Positions 26,779 through 35,830 of a stretch of 64,000 nt of DNA are shown here, piece by piece. A program made the position numbers and the translations under genes. The DNA comes from Cupriavidus plantarum (GTDB lineage: Bacteria; Pseudomonadota; Gammaproteobacteria; Burkholderiales; Burkholderiaceae): assembly GCF_905397285.1 (NCBI RefSeq), contig NZ_CAJPUX010000001.1, positions 372,001 through 436,000 on the forward strand. Direction: 5' to 3'. The notes under the pieces are model-generated. The model was not told the DNA's origin. It saw only the letters and a list, made by a program, of their open reading frames with translations, and searched no databases. Each line of letters starts with the position of its first letter. The stretch's first letter is position 1.

Positions 26779-27530
26779 GCGGCGGTCTCCTGCTTGCGCG
26801 GGCGCGTGCGTGGCAGCAGGACCATGCCCGCCGCGATGCCGCCGAGCGCCGCGACCATGATCCCGAGCTTGTGCGGCATGCCGTAGCACGCCACCGCCAG
26901 GGCGCTTGCCACGAGGGCGGCGGCCAGATGCGCGCGGTGCTTCAGGTTCGGCACGATGATCGCGATGAACGTCAGCGGCAGGAAGAAATCGAGCGGCCAG
27001 TCGCGCGGCACCTGCGCGCCGACGAGCACGCCGGCCAGTGTCGACACCTGCCAGCAGCTCCACAGCGAGAACCCCGCGCCGAAGAAGAACCAGTGGCGGT
27101 TGCGCATGCGCTCGCCGGTATCGGTCAGGCGCCGCGTCATGGCCGCGAAGGCTTCATCGGTGAGCAGGTAGGCGACCAGCGCCTTCCAGCGGCGCGGCAG
27201 ATGCGACAGCGCCGGCGCCATCGTCGCGGAATAGAGCGCGTGGCGCAGGTTCACCATCGCCACCGTGAAGACGACGATCAGCGCGGGCGTGCCCGCCGAC
27301 CACAGCTGCGTGAGGATCATCTGCGAGGCGCCGCCGAACACCGTGGCGCTCATCGCGCAGGCGAGCCACGCGGGCATGCCCGCGTTCACCGCGAGCACGC
27401 CGTAGATCAGCCCGAATGGCGCTACGCCGAGCAGCATCGGCAGCAGCGCGCGCACCCCCGCCCACCATTCTTCTCGGGCGGTGGGCGCGGGGGCGGCGGC
27501 CGGCGCGGAGGAGGCAAGCGGCAGCGGCAT
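26775..27530 (-). CDS. azlC: AzlC family branched-chain amino acid exporter
   Basis: Large subunit of the AzlCD exporter. The 251 residues include about seven hydrophobic segments and the family motifs LLGVAPFGLIYGVLAVNAGMP, FGGASQMILTQLWSAG, VNLRHALYSATMAP and LLTDEAFA. The start MPLPLASSAPAAAP gives a short cytoplasmic tail; the very long open frame upstream overlaps amgK and is shadow. It starts only 5 bp downstream of the amgK stop. Nothing here shows which amino acid is exported. Confidence 0.9.
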   Translation of the reverse strand: MPLPLASSAPAAAPAPTAREEWWAGVRALLPMLLGVAPFGLIYGVLAVNAGMPAWLACAMSATVFGGASQMILTQLWSAGTPALIVVFTVAMVNLRHALYSATMAPALSHLPRRWKALVAYLLTDEAFAAMTRRLTDTGERMRNRHWFFFGAGFSLWSCWQVSTLAGVLVGAQVPRDWPLDFFLPLTFIAIIVPNLKHRAHLAAALVASALAVACYGMPHKLGIMVAALGGIAAGMVLLPRTRPRKQETAA

Positions 27531-27535
27531 GGCGC

Positions 27536-28582
27536 TCAGAACGTGTAGCCGGCCGGGCGCTCGGTGCCTTCCAGCGTGTCCAGCAGGCGCAGCAGCTTGC
27601 GCAGTTCCGTGTAGCGTCCCGCGACGCTGCGCGTGTACTTGAGCACCAGCGGCAGGTTGGCGAGGTAGCCGTCCTTGCCGTCGCGGTGATAGAGGCGCGC
27701 GAAGATGCCGAGCACCTTCAGATGGCGCTGCAGGCCCATCCATTCGAAGTCGCGGTAGAACTCGCCGAAGTCCGCGTTGACGGGCAGCCCCGCCGTCCGC
27801 GCGCGCTCCCAGTAGCGGATCAGCCAGTCCAGCTGCTGTTCCTCTTCCCACTCGATATAGGCATCGCGCCAGAGCGAGACCGCGTCGTAGGTGATGGGGC
27901 CGATCACGGCGTCCTGGAAGTCGAGGACGCCCGGATTGGCGCCATCGGGCATGACCATCAGGTTCCGCGAGTGATAGTCGCGGTGGACGTACACCTGCGG
28001 CTGCGCAAGATTGTTCGCGATGATCGCGTCCATGACCTCGCGCAGGTCGGCCTGCTGCGCGTCGGTGAGCGTCACGCCGAGGTGGCGCGCCACGTACCAC
28101 TCGGGAAACAGGTCGAGCTCGCGCTGCAGCAGCGCGCGGTCGTACGCCGGAAGCTCGCCGGCGCGCGTGGCGGCCTGAAGCTTCACGAGCGCGGCCGCGG
28201 CGTCGCCGTACAGGCCGGGCGCGGTGGAATCGTCGAGCTTCGACAGGTAAGTCTGGCTGCCGAGGTCGGCAAGCAGCAGGAAGCCCTGTTCGAGATCCTG
28301 CGCCAGCACGGTCGGCACCGTCACGCCCGCGTCGCCGAACAGCGCGGCCACGTGGATGAACGGGCGGCAGTCCTCGTGCGCGGGCGGCGCGTCCATGACG
28401 ATCGCGGTCGGGTGGTCCGGATGCGCCGTGCGCACGCGGAAATAGCGCCGGAAGCTCGCGTCGGCGGACGCGGGGGCGCAGGAATCGGGGTCGATCTGCC
28501 AGGCGGCGCCGAGTCCGGCCACCCAGGTTTTCAGTTGGGCGAGGCGCGGATCGTGGCCCGGCTCGTGAGAAAGTGCTGCCAT
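27536..28582 (-). CDS. amgK: N-acetylmuramate/N-acetylglucosamine kinase (AmgK-like)
   Basis: AmgK phosphorylates the anomeric carbon of MurNAc and GlcNAc in the anabolic recycling route. The 348-residue aminoglycoside-phosphotransferase-fold protein has SADASFRRYFRVRT (nucleotide-loop region), the catalytic VHRDYHSRNLMVMPDG near residues 205-220 and the metal-binding VLDFQDAVIGPITYD. The gene is the first of amgK-azlC-azlD-murU and diverges from lptD, matching the amgK-murU/lptD neighbourhood of Pseudomonas. I start it at ATG 28582 because the longer frame crosses the divergent intergenic region. Confidence 0.88.
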   Translation of the reverse strand: MAALSHEPGHDPRLAQLKTWVAGLGAAWQIDPDSCAPASADASFRRYFRVRTAHPDHPTAIVMDAPPAHEDCRPFIHVAALFGDAGVTVPTVLAQDLEQGFLLLADLGSQTYLSKLDDSTAPGLYGDAAAALVKLQAATRAGELPAYDRALLQRELDLFPEWYVARHLGVTLTDAQQADLREVMDAIIANNLAQPQVYVHRDYHSRNLMVMPDGANPGVLDFQDAVIGPITYDAVSLWRDAYIEWEEEQQLDWLIRYWERARTAGLPVNADFGEFYRDFEWMGLQRHLKVLGIFARLYHRDGKDGYLANLPLVLKYTRSVAGRYTELRKLLRLLDTLEGTERPAGYTF

Positions 28583-28760
28583 GCCGGAAAGGGTGAATAG
28601 GTTGGCCCGTATAATACCCGACCAAACCCGGGCACCGGGTGGCCTCCGGGAGGGGCTGCCGTTGCCCTGCAGCCTGCTCCGGCAAGGGTTGGCGGGCGTT
28701 GTGGCCTCCTTCTGGCGGACCGCAGTGCTGCCCGCCGCCGGCTGAACGACCACCGCTCGC

Positions 28761-31271
28761 ATGACCGAACAACGACGATCACCGAACCAGACGGCCACTC
28801 GAACGCGCCCGCGCCTTGCCGGCGAGCCCCGACATTCGCGCACACCCGCGCGCAAGGTGGTGCCCGCCAGCGCGTTGCGCCCGCTCGTCCTGGCCATGGC
28901 CGGACTGTCGGTGAACGTGCACGCCCAGTACGGCGCCGCCTCGGCGATTCCGGACGTGCTGGCCGCGGAAACCGTCACGCAGACGCCCGAGCCGCCGCCA
29001 CCGCCGCCCCAGGCCGGCGAGCTGGTGCCGCGCCTCCAGGAACCCGCGATCTCTACCGCGGCCCCTACGGGGTCGCAAAAGCAGAGCGGGCTCGGCTTTA
29101 CCCCGCAGAACAAGGTGCCGCCGAATCCGAATGCGCCGTCGTTCGTCTCTGGCGACCGCATGACCGGGTACAACGAGAAGGGCGTCACGCTCGAAGGCAA
29201 CGCCGAGCTGCGCCGCGACGGCGCCGTGGTCAAGGGCGACAAGCTGACCTACGACCAGGATACCGACGAGGCGCACGTGGTGGGCAACGCGCGGCTGTCG
29301 AAGAACGGCACCGTGGCCGTCGGCCCCGAGGCCAAGATGCGCATCGAGGCCAACGAGGGCTACATGCTCTCGCCGGACTACTACTTCCAGCAGACCGGTG
29401 GCGGCGGCCAGGCGGAACGGATCGACTTCCTCGACCCCGACCGGAGCACGATCAAGAAGGCCACCTACACGACCTGCTCGCCCGACAACGCGGACTGGTA
29501 CTTCAGCGCGAGCCGCATCGATCTGGACAGCGACCGCGAAGTGGGCACGGCCTATGGCGGTGTGCTGCATTTCTTCGGCGTGCCCATCGCGGGCGCGCCC
29601 GCGTTCTCGTTCCCGCTGAACGAGGAACGCCGCAGCGGCTTCCTGCCGCCGTTGTTCGGCTACAGCTCGCGCTCGGGTTTCGACCTGACCGCGCCGTACT
29701 ATTTCAACCTCGCGCCGAACCGGGACCTGACGCTGTATCCGCGTATCCTGTCGTCGCGAGGCGTGCAGCTGGGCGGCGACTTCCGCTACCTCGGCGAGGG
29801 CTACAGCGGCCGCATCCGCGCCGACATCCTGCCGGACGATCAGAAGGCCGACCGCAACCGCTGGTCCTACTCGATCCAGCACACGCAGCGGATCCTGCCG
29901 GGCCTGACCGCCTACGCCAACGTCAGCAAGGTGTCGGACGACCAGTTTCCGGACGACCTGACGCGCACGGTGGCGCAGTCGACGCTGCGGCAGTACACGC
30001 AGGAAGGCGGCGTCGTCTACAACTGGCAGGACTTCACGGTGCTGGCGCGCGTGCAGAAATTCCAGACGCTGTCGCCGAGCGAGCCGTCGTACGAGCGTGA
30101 GCCGCAGATCAATGCGCGGTACACCAAGTACAACCTCGGTGGCTTCGACATCCAGGTCGAAGGGGACTACACGCGTTTCCGCATCCCGCTGACGACGACG
30201 GGGTTGCAGCAACCTGAGGGCGACCGCCTGTTCCTGCAGCCGTCGATCAGCTATCCGATCGTGCGCGCCGGCTGGTACGTGACGCCGAAGGTGCTGTTCA
30301 ACGCGACGCAGTACAACATGGACGCGGGCACCAATTCCGCTGGCGTATCGAACACGCTGAACCGCACGGTGCCGACGTTCAGCATCGACTCGGGCATGAC
30401 GTTCGAGCGCGAGGCGCCCACCATGAGCCGGCTGTTCGGCACGCGGTTCACGCAGACCCTCGAGCCGCGCCTGTTCTACGTGTACACGCCGTTCCGCGAC
30501 CAGAGCCAGTTCCCGCTGTTCGATACGGCGCAGTCCGACTTTGGTTACGGGCAGATCTTCACCGAGAACTCGTTTACCGGTTACGACCGCATCGCCGACA
30601 ACAACAAGCTGACGGCCGGCGTGACGACGCGACTCATCGAGTCCGACACCGGTATCGAGCGCTTCCGCGGCACGCTGGCGCAGCGCTTCGACTTCACCGG
30701 CCAGCGCGTGCAGCTGTCGGGCACGTCGACGGACACCAAGCCAAGCTACTCGGACCTGCTCGCCGCGACGACCGTCCAGCTGTTCCGGGGCTACTATCTC
30801 GATGCGGGAATCCAGTACAGTCCCGAAGACAACCGCGTGAACTACACCAACGTGGCGTTTTCGTGGCGTCCGGAATCGCGAAAGCTGGTCAATTTCGGCT
30901 ATCGCTACCGACGTCCGACGTCCGTGACCGACAATACCGCGATCGACCAGATCGAGCTGTCGAGTCAGTGGCCGCTCACGCGCCGGACATACGGGATCGG
31001 CCGCGTGGCATTCGACAAGCAGGCCAACCAGCTCGTCGATGCGCTTGCCGGTTTCGAATATGCCGCGGACTGCTGGGTCGGCCGGGTGGTTTACCAGCGG
31101 TTCCGCAATACGTCGGATGGCTACACTGGGCGATTCTTCCTGCAGGTGGAGTTCCGCGGGCTGTCGAAGATCGGCTCCAATCCGCTGGACATGCTGCGCC
31201 TGAACGTGCCGGGCTACGAGCCCGTTTCCGCACGGCCGGTGCCGACGTCCCAGTACGATCACTATGAATGA
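28761..31271 (+). CDS. lptD: LPS-assembly protein LptD
   Basis: LptD is the outer-membrane barrel that inserts LPS together with LptE. The 836 residues have a long basic n-region, then a signal-like segment (LRPLVLAMAGLSVNVHAQ). The periplasmic jellyroll follows (VTLEGNAELRRDGAVVKGDKLTYDQDTDEAHVVGNARL, about 135-215), then the barrel, with RSGFLPPLFGYSSRSGFDLTAPYYFNLAPN and the C-terminal FEYAADCWVGRVVYQRF. Only two cysteines are visible, near residues 239 and 771, versus four in E. coli. It heads lptD-surA-pdxA-rsmA. Confidence 0.95.
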   Translation: MTEQRRSPNQTATRTRPRLAGEPRHSRTPARKVVPASALRPLVLAMAGLSVNVHAQYGAASAIPDVLAAETVTQTPEPPPPPPQAGELVPRLQEPAISTAAPTGSQKQSGLGFTPQNKVPPNPNAPSFVSGDRMTGYNEKGVTLEGNAELRRDGAVVKGDKLTYDQDTDEAHVVGNARLSKNGTVAVGPEAKMRIEANEGYMLSPDYYFQQTGGGGQAERIDFLDPDRSTIKKATYTTCSPDNADWYFSASRIDLDSDREVGTAYGGVLHFFGVPIAGAPAFSFPLNEERRSGFLPPLFGYSSRSGFDLTAPYYFNLAPNRDLTLYPRILSSRGVQLGGDFRYLGEGYSGRIRADILPDDQKADRNRWSYSIQHTQRILPGLTAYANVSKVSDDQFPDDLTRTVAQSTLRQYTQEGGVVYNWQDFTVLARVQKFQTLSPSEPSYEREPQINARYTKYNLGGFDIQVEGDYTRFRIPLTTTGLQQPEGDRLFLQPSISYPIVRAGWYVTPKVLFNATQYNMDAGTNSAGVSNTLNRTVPTFSIDSGMTFEREAPTMSRLFGTRFTQTLEPRLFYVYTPFRDQSQFPLFDTAQSDFGYGQIFTENSFTGYDRIADNNKLTAGVTTRLIESDTGIERFRGTLAQRFDFTGQRVQLSGTSTDTKPSYSDLLAATTVQLFRGYYLDAGIQYSPEDNRVNYTNVAFSWRPESRKLVNFGYRYRRPTSVTDNTAIDQIELSSQWPLTRRTYGIGRVAFDKQANQLVDALAGFEYAADCWVGRVVYQRFRNTSDGYTGRFFLQVEFRGLSKIGSNPLDMLRLNVPGYEPVSARPVPTSQYDHYE

Positions 31272-31280
31272 CGGACCAAG

Positions 31281-32777
31281 ATGAAACGTCGAGTTTTTTC
31301 CGTGTTTTCCATGTTCATTTTTCAGCTCAACGCCTGGCAGCGCGTGCTGCTGGCAGCCGTGATGGCATCGATCGCGCTCCCTGCCGCGGCGCAGCTCCGC
31401 GCGCCGGGGTCCTCGTCGCGTGCGTCGGGTATCTTCCTGCCGCAGGCCGGGCAGGAGACCGCGGCGCCGCCGAGCCAGCCGCAGATGGGCATTCCGCAGC
31501 CGCAGTCGGGCCCGAAGCGTTCGCAGCTCGTGGACGAAGTGGTGGCGATCGTGAACAACAGCGTGATCACGCGCCGTGAACTGCTCGACCGCGCCGACGA
31601 GATCGAGAACCAGCTGCGTGCCCAGCAGCGCGAGGTGCCGCCGCGCGCGGACCTGCTCGGCGAAGTGCTCGAGCGCCTGGTGATGGACCGCGTGCAGTCG
31701 CAGGCCGCGCAGGATGCCGGCATCCGCGTCACGGACCAGGAAGTGGACCGCGCGATCGAATCCGTGGCCCAGCAGAACCGCATGAGCGCGACCGAGTTGC
31801 GCAGCCGCGTGGAAGCGACGGGCATGAGCTGGACCAAGTACCGCGACGAACTGCGCAAGCAGGTGCAGGTGATCCGCCTGCGCGAGCGTGAAGTCGATTC
31901 GAAGGTGCAGGTGTACGACGGCGAGATCGACAACTACCTCGCGGCGCGCAGCGGGCAGCCCACGGCCGCGACCGGTCCGGCGGAGTTCAACGTCGCGCAG
32001 ATCCTCGTGCGCGTGCCGGAAGACGCCTCGGAAGCGCAGAAGGCCGAACTGAAGAAGAAGGCGGAAGGGCTGCTCAAGCAGGCCACGGACGGCGCGGACT
32101 TCGCCGAACTCGCCAAGGCCAACTCTGAAGCCCCGGAAGCCGCGCAAGGCGGCGCCCTCGGCTTCCGCGAGATTGGCCGGCTGCCCGCGCTGTTCGCGAA
32201 TGCGGTGGTGGACCTCCAGCCGGGCGCGGTGGCGCCGCAGGTGGTGGAGAGCGCCAACGGCTTCCACGTGATCAAGCTCGCTGCCAAGCGGACCGCGCCG
32301 AGCGCGTCGTCGCCGCAGGCGGCGGACCGCATCCAGCAGACGCAGGTGCGCCATATCCTGATCCGCACGGGTCCGAACATGCCGGAAGCGGAAGCCAAGC
32401 GCCAGCTTCAGGGCCTGCGCGATCGCATCACGCACGGCGGCGATTTCGCCGACGTGGCCAAGCGCTACTCGCAGGACGGTTCCGCGTCGAACGGCGGCGA
32501 TCTTGGCTGGGTGTCGCCCGGCGAGCTCGTGCCCGAGTTCGAGCAGGCGATGAACCGCCTGCGTCCGAACGAAATTTCCGAGCCCGTCGTCACGCAGTTC
32601 GGCGTGCACCTGATTCAGGTGCTGGACCGTCGCGAGTCCGAGGTATCGCCGGAGAAGCAGCGCGACTTCGCGCGCGCGGAAGTGCGCGAGCAGAAGCTGC
32701 GTGTGGCGTATGACGACTGGGTCCGCCAGCTGCGCAGCGCGGCCTACGTCGAGTACCGGATCAACCGCCAGCGCTGA
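31281..32777 (+). CDS. surA: Periplasmic chaperone/peptidyl-prolyl isomerase SurA
   Basis: SurA escorts outer-membrane barrels, including LptD, through the periplasm. The 498 residues have a signal region (VLLAAVMASIALPAAAQ), a SurA N-terminal domain (DEVVAIVNNSVITRRELLDR), and two parvulin domains. The domains start near residue 235 (EFNVAQILVRVPEDASEAQK) and 345 (QTQVRHILIRTGPNMPEAEA). A C-terminal helix follows. The n-region is long (about 25 residues before the hydrophobic stretch), so a downstream start is possible. It follows lptD by 9 bp. Confidence 0.95.
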   Translation: MKRRVFSVFSMFIFQLNAWQRVLLAAVMASIALPAAAQLRAPGSSSRASGIFLPQAGQETAAPPSQPQMGIPQPQSGPKRSQLVDEVVAIVNNSVITRRELLDRADEIENQLRAQQREVPPRADLLGEVLERLVMDRVQSQAAQDAGIRVTDQEVDRAIESVAQQNRMSATELRSRVEATGMSWTKYRDELRKQVQVIRLREREVDSKVQVYDGEIDNYLAARSGQPTAATGPAEFNVAQILVRVPEDASEAQKAELKKKAEGLLKQATDGADFAELAKANSEAPEAAQGGALGFREIGRLPALFANAVVDLQPGAVAPQVVESANGFHVIKLAAKRTAPSASSPQAADRIQQTQVRHILIRTGPNMPEAEAKRQLQGLRDRITHGGDFADVAKRYSQDGSASNGGDLGWVSPGELVPEFEQAMNRLRPNEISEPVVTQFGVHLIQVLDRRESEVSPEKQRDFARAEVREQKLRVAYDDWVRQLRSAAYVEYRINRQR

Positions 32778-32795
32778 CGCGCGGCTCACACCTGT

Positions 32796-33872
32796 ATGCC
32801 CGAACCTCTCGCGCTAGCCATCTCCACCGGCGAACCCGCCGGCATCGGCCCCGACATCACGATCCGCGCGCTGCTGCAGATCGCGGGGCCGCACGGTGAC
32901 ACGCAGGGCGGAGAGGCGGGCGGCATCCGTTTTCACGTGCTCGGCGACGCGCGCATGCTGACCGCGCGCGCCGAGGCGCTGGGCGTGGGCAAGGCCTGGG
33001 CGCGCCGCCTCGCCGACGGCGATGTGGTCGTCGAAGATATCCCGCTGGGCGTCGACTGCGTGCCGGGCCAGCTCGACGCGCGCAACGGCCGCTACGTGCT
33101 GTCCCTGCTCGACACGGCCATCGACGGCCTCCTGCCCGCGCATCCGCGCTTCGCCGCGATGGTTACCGCGCCCGTGCAGAAAAGCACGATCAACGACGCG
33201 GGCGTGCCGTTCACGGGCCATACCGAATACCTCGCCGAGCGCGCGGGCGTCTCCCGCGTGGTGATGATGCTCGCCGGCCCGCAGCCCGCGCACGACAACG
33301 CGATGCTGCGCGTGGCGCTGGCCACGACGCACCTGCCACTGCGCGCGGTGCCCGACGCGCTGACCGCGCCGCTGCTCATGGAGACCCTGACGATCGTCGA
33401 TGCCGATCTGCGCCGCCGCTTCGGCATCGCGCGCCCGCGCATCCTCGTCACGGGCCTGAATCCGCATGCGGGGGAGAGCGGCCATATGGGCCGCGAGGAA
33501 ATCGACGTCATTTCGCCGGCGCTCGCGCAGGCGCGGGACGCGGGCATCGACGCACGGGGGCCTTACCCCGCGGACACGCTGTTCCAGCCGCGTCATCTGC
33601 AGGGCGCCGACTGCGTGCTCGCGATGTATCACGACCAGGGGCTCGCGCCCCTGAAGTACGGCACGTTCGGTCACGGCATCAACGTGACGCTCGGCCTGCC
33701 ATTCATTCGTACCTCGGTCGATCATGGCACCGCGCTGGACCTCGCGGGCAGCGGCCGCGCAGAGCACGGCAGCATGATCGAAGCGATCCGCTGCGCCGTG
33801 GCGATGACCGGCCACACCAACGGCCATCACGACGATGGCCGCCACGACAACGGGCGATCCGCGCCGCACTGA
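32796..33872 (+). CDS. pdxA: 4-hydroxythreonine-4-phosphate dehydrogenase
   Basis: PdxA oxidises 4-hydroxythreonine-4-phosphate in pyridoxal phosphate synthesis and needs a divalent metal. The 358 residues start with [21 protein letters not shown] and contain [43 protein letters not shown] and [38 protein letters not shown] with the metal-binding histidines. The family is about 330 residues; the surplus is a C-terminal tail rich in His, Asn, Gly and Asp. It stands 18 bp after surA. Confidence 0.95.
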   Translation: MPEPLALAISTGEPAGIGPDITIRALLQIAGPHGDTQGGEAGGIRFHVLGDARMLTARAEALGVGKAWARRLADGDVVVEDIPLGVDCVPGQLDARNGRYVLSLLDTAIDGLLPAHPRFAAMVTAPVQKSTINDAGVPFTGHTEYLAERAGVSRVVMMLAGPQPAHDNAMLRVALATTHLPLRAVPDALTAPLLMETLTIVDADLRRRFGIARPRILVTGLNPHAGESGHMGREEIDVISPALAQARDAGIDARGPYPADTLFQPRHLQGADCVLAMYHDQGLAPLKYGTFGHGINVTLGLPFIRTSVDHGTALDLAGSGRAEHGSMIEAIRCAVAMTGHTNGHHDDGRHDNGRSAPH

Positions 33873-33890
33873 CGGAAAGCCCCAGACATC

Positions 33891-34751
33891 ATGCGTTCAA
33901 ACGTTCATCAGGGCCACATAGCCCGCAAGCGATTCGGTCAGAACTTCCTCGTGGATGACGGCGTCATCCACGGCATCATCAATGCGATCGACCCGCAGCC
34001 GAACGACGTGCTCGTCGAGATCGGCCCCGGCCTCGGCGCGCTGACCAACCCGCTGCTCGAGCGCCTGCCGCGCATGCACGTGGTCGAACTCGACCGCGAC
34101 CTCGTCGAACGGCTCAACCGCCGCTACGGCACGCGGCTCGACGTCCACGCGGGCGACGCGCTCGCCTTCGACTTCGCGAGCCTGCAGGAACCTGGCCGAT
34201 CGCTGCGTATCGTCGGCAACCTGCCTTACAACATTTCCAGCCCGCTGCTGTTCCATCTGATGAGCTTCGCGGACGTCGTGCGCGACCAGCATTTCATGCT
34301 GCAGAAGGAAGTGGTCGATCGCATGATCGCCGAGCCGGGCAGCAAGGCGTTCGGGAGGCTGTCCATCATGCTGCAGGTGCGCTATCACATGGAGCACGTG
34401 CTCGACGTGCCGCCGGCCTCGTTCAATCCGCCGCCGAAGGTGGACTCCGCCGTCGTGCGCATGATTCCGTGGCCGCGCCTCGCCACCGGCGAGCTGCGGT
34501 CGCCGTATGCCGCGTGCGATGTGGACGTGCTCGGCGACGTGGTCGCCGCGGCGTTCTCGCAGCGCCGCAAGGTCCTGCGCAACACGCTGTCCTTCCTGCG
34601 CGACCAGGTCGATTTCGACGCGCTCGGCTTCGACCTCGGCCGCCGTGCCGAGGAAGTGCCGGTCGGCGAGTACGTCGATCTGGCGCGCCTCGTGTCCGCG
34701 GGCAGTTCCGCCAACTCCGCCGCCCGCGCGGCCGAGCCGCCGGCCCCCTGA
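33891..34751 (+). CDS. rsmA: 16S rRNA dimethyladenosine transferase RsmA (KsgA)
   Basis: RsmA dimethylates two adjacent adenines in helix 45 near the 3' end of 16S rRNA, a late step of small-subunit assembly. The 286 residues carry [15 protein letters not shown], the SAM-binding [28 protein letters not shown] and the catalytic [15 protein letters not shown] short Ala/Pro-rich tail follows. It is the fourth gene in the lptD cluster, as in many proteobacteria. Confidence 0.96.
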   Translation: MRSNVHQGHIARKRFGQNFLVDDGVIHGIINAIDPQPNDVLVEIGPGLGALTNPLLERLPRMHVVELDRDLVERLNRRYGTRLDVHAGDALAFDFASLQEPGRSLRIVGNLPYNISSPLLFHLMSFADVVRDQHFMLQKEVVDRMIAEPGSKAFGRLSIMLQVRYHMEHVLDVPPASFNPPPKVDSAVVRMIPWPRLATGELRSPYAACDVDVLGDVVAAAFSQRRKVLRNTLSFLRDQVDFDALGFDLGRRAEEVPVGEYVDLARLVSAGSSANSAARAAEPPAP

Positions 34752-34787
34752 TTCCTACCGTCTTAGTCTTGATTCATCCGTGACGCC

Positions 34788-35810
34788 ATGACCGCCCAAA
34801 CGACCCTCGACAAGCGCCCCGTCATCCTGACCGGCGACCGTCCCACCGGCCCGCTGCACCTCGGCCACTACGTCGGTTCGCTCAAGAGCCGCGTGTCGCT
34901 GCAGGACTCGCACAAGCAGTACCTGCTGCTGGCGGACACGCAGGCCATGACCGACAACGCGCACGACCCGGAGAAGGTGCGCCGCAACGTGCTCGAAGTC
35001 GCGCTCGACTACCTCGCCGTCGGCATCGACCCCGCGAAGACCACCATCACGGTGCAGTCGCATCTGCCCGCGCTGGCCGAGCTGACGCTGATGTACCTGA
35101 ACTTCGTCACGGTGTCGCGCCTCGAGCGCAACCCGACGATCAAGGAAGAAATCCAGGCGCGCGGTTTCGGCCGCGACATCCCGGCGGGCTTCCTGTGCTA
35201 TCCGGCCTCGCAGGCCGCGGACATCACGGGCTTCAAGGCCGTGCTCGTGCCCGTGGGCGAGGATCAGGCGCCGCTGATCGAGCAGACCAACGAGATCGTC
35301 CGCCGCATCAACCATCAGGTGGGCCGCGAGGTGCTGCCGGAAGCCGCCGCGCTGATTCCGAAGCATGGCCGCCTGCCGGGGGTGGATGGCAAGGCGAAGA
35401 TGAGCAAGTCGCAAGGCAACGCGATTCCGCTTGGCGCGTCGCCGGACCAGATCAAGGAAGCCGTGCACCGCATGTACACCGATCCGAATCACCTCAAGGT
35501 ATCGGACCCGGGCCAGGTGGAAGGCAACGTGGTCTTCACCTATCTCGACGCGTTCGATCCGAATGTCGAGGAAGTGGAAGCGCTGAAGGAACACTATCGC
35601 CGCGGCGGTCTCGGCGACATGGTGCTCAAGCGCCGGATCGAGGGCATCCTGCAGGAAATGCTGCGCCCGATCCGTGAACGCCGCGAGGCGCTTGCGAAGG
35701 ATCCGGGCTACGTATTCGACATCCTGAAGAAGGGCACCGCCGAAGCGCGCGAACTGACCCAGCAGACGCTGGACGAAGTCCGTGCCGCGCTGGGCATGTT
35801 CTCGTTCTGA
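34788..35810 (+). CDS. trpS: Tryptophanyl-tRNA synthetase
   Basis: Class I synthetase for tRNA-Trp. The 340 residues contain the HIGH-type motif in RPTGPLHLGHYVGSL (HLGH at 24-27), LADTQAMTDN, the tryptophan-pocket region VPVGEDQAPLIEQTNEI, and KMSKS at 204-208. The ATG at 34788 lies 36 bp after rsmA, so it may share that transcript. It converges on the DMT transporter gene. Confidence 0.96.
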   Translation: MTAQTTLDKRPVILTGDRPTGPLHLGHYVGSLKSRVSLQDSHKQYLLLADTQAMTDNAHDPEKVRRNVLEVALDYLAVGIDPAKTTITVQSHLPALAELTLMYLNFVTVSRLERNPTIKEEIQARGFGRDIPAGFLCYPASQAADITGFKAVLVPVGEDQAPLIEQTNEIVRRINHQVGREVLPEAAALIPKHGRLPGVDGKAKMSKSQGNAIPLGASPDQIKEAVHRMYTDPNHLKVSDPGQVEGNVVFTYLDAFDPNVEEVEALKEHYRRGGLGDMVLKRRIEGILQEMLRPIRERREALAKDPGYVFDILKKGTAEARELTQQTLDEVRAALGMFSF

Positions 35811-35830
35811 GCGAGCGGGCTAAGCGCGCA

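Noticed and set aside
28779..32789. A 1336-codon open frame on the - strand
   Set aside because: It is entirely antisense to lptD and surA. The composition (Arg/His/Leu-rich, no domains) is the mirror of a high-GC coding strand, not a real gene.
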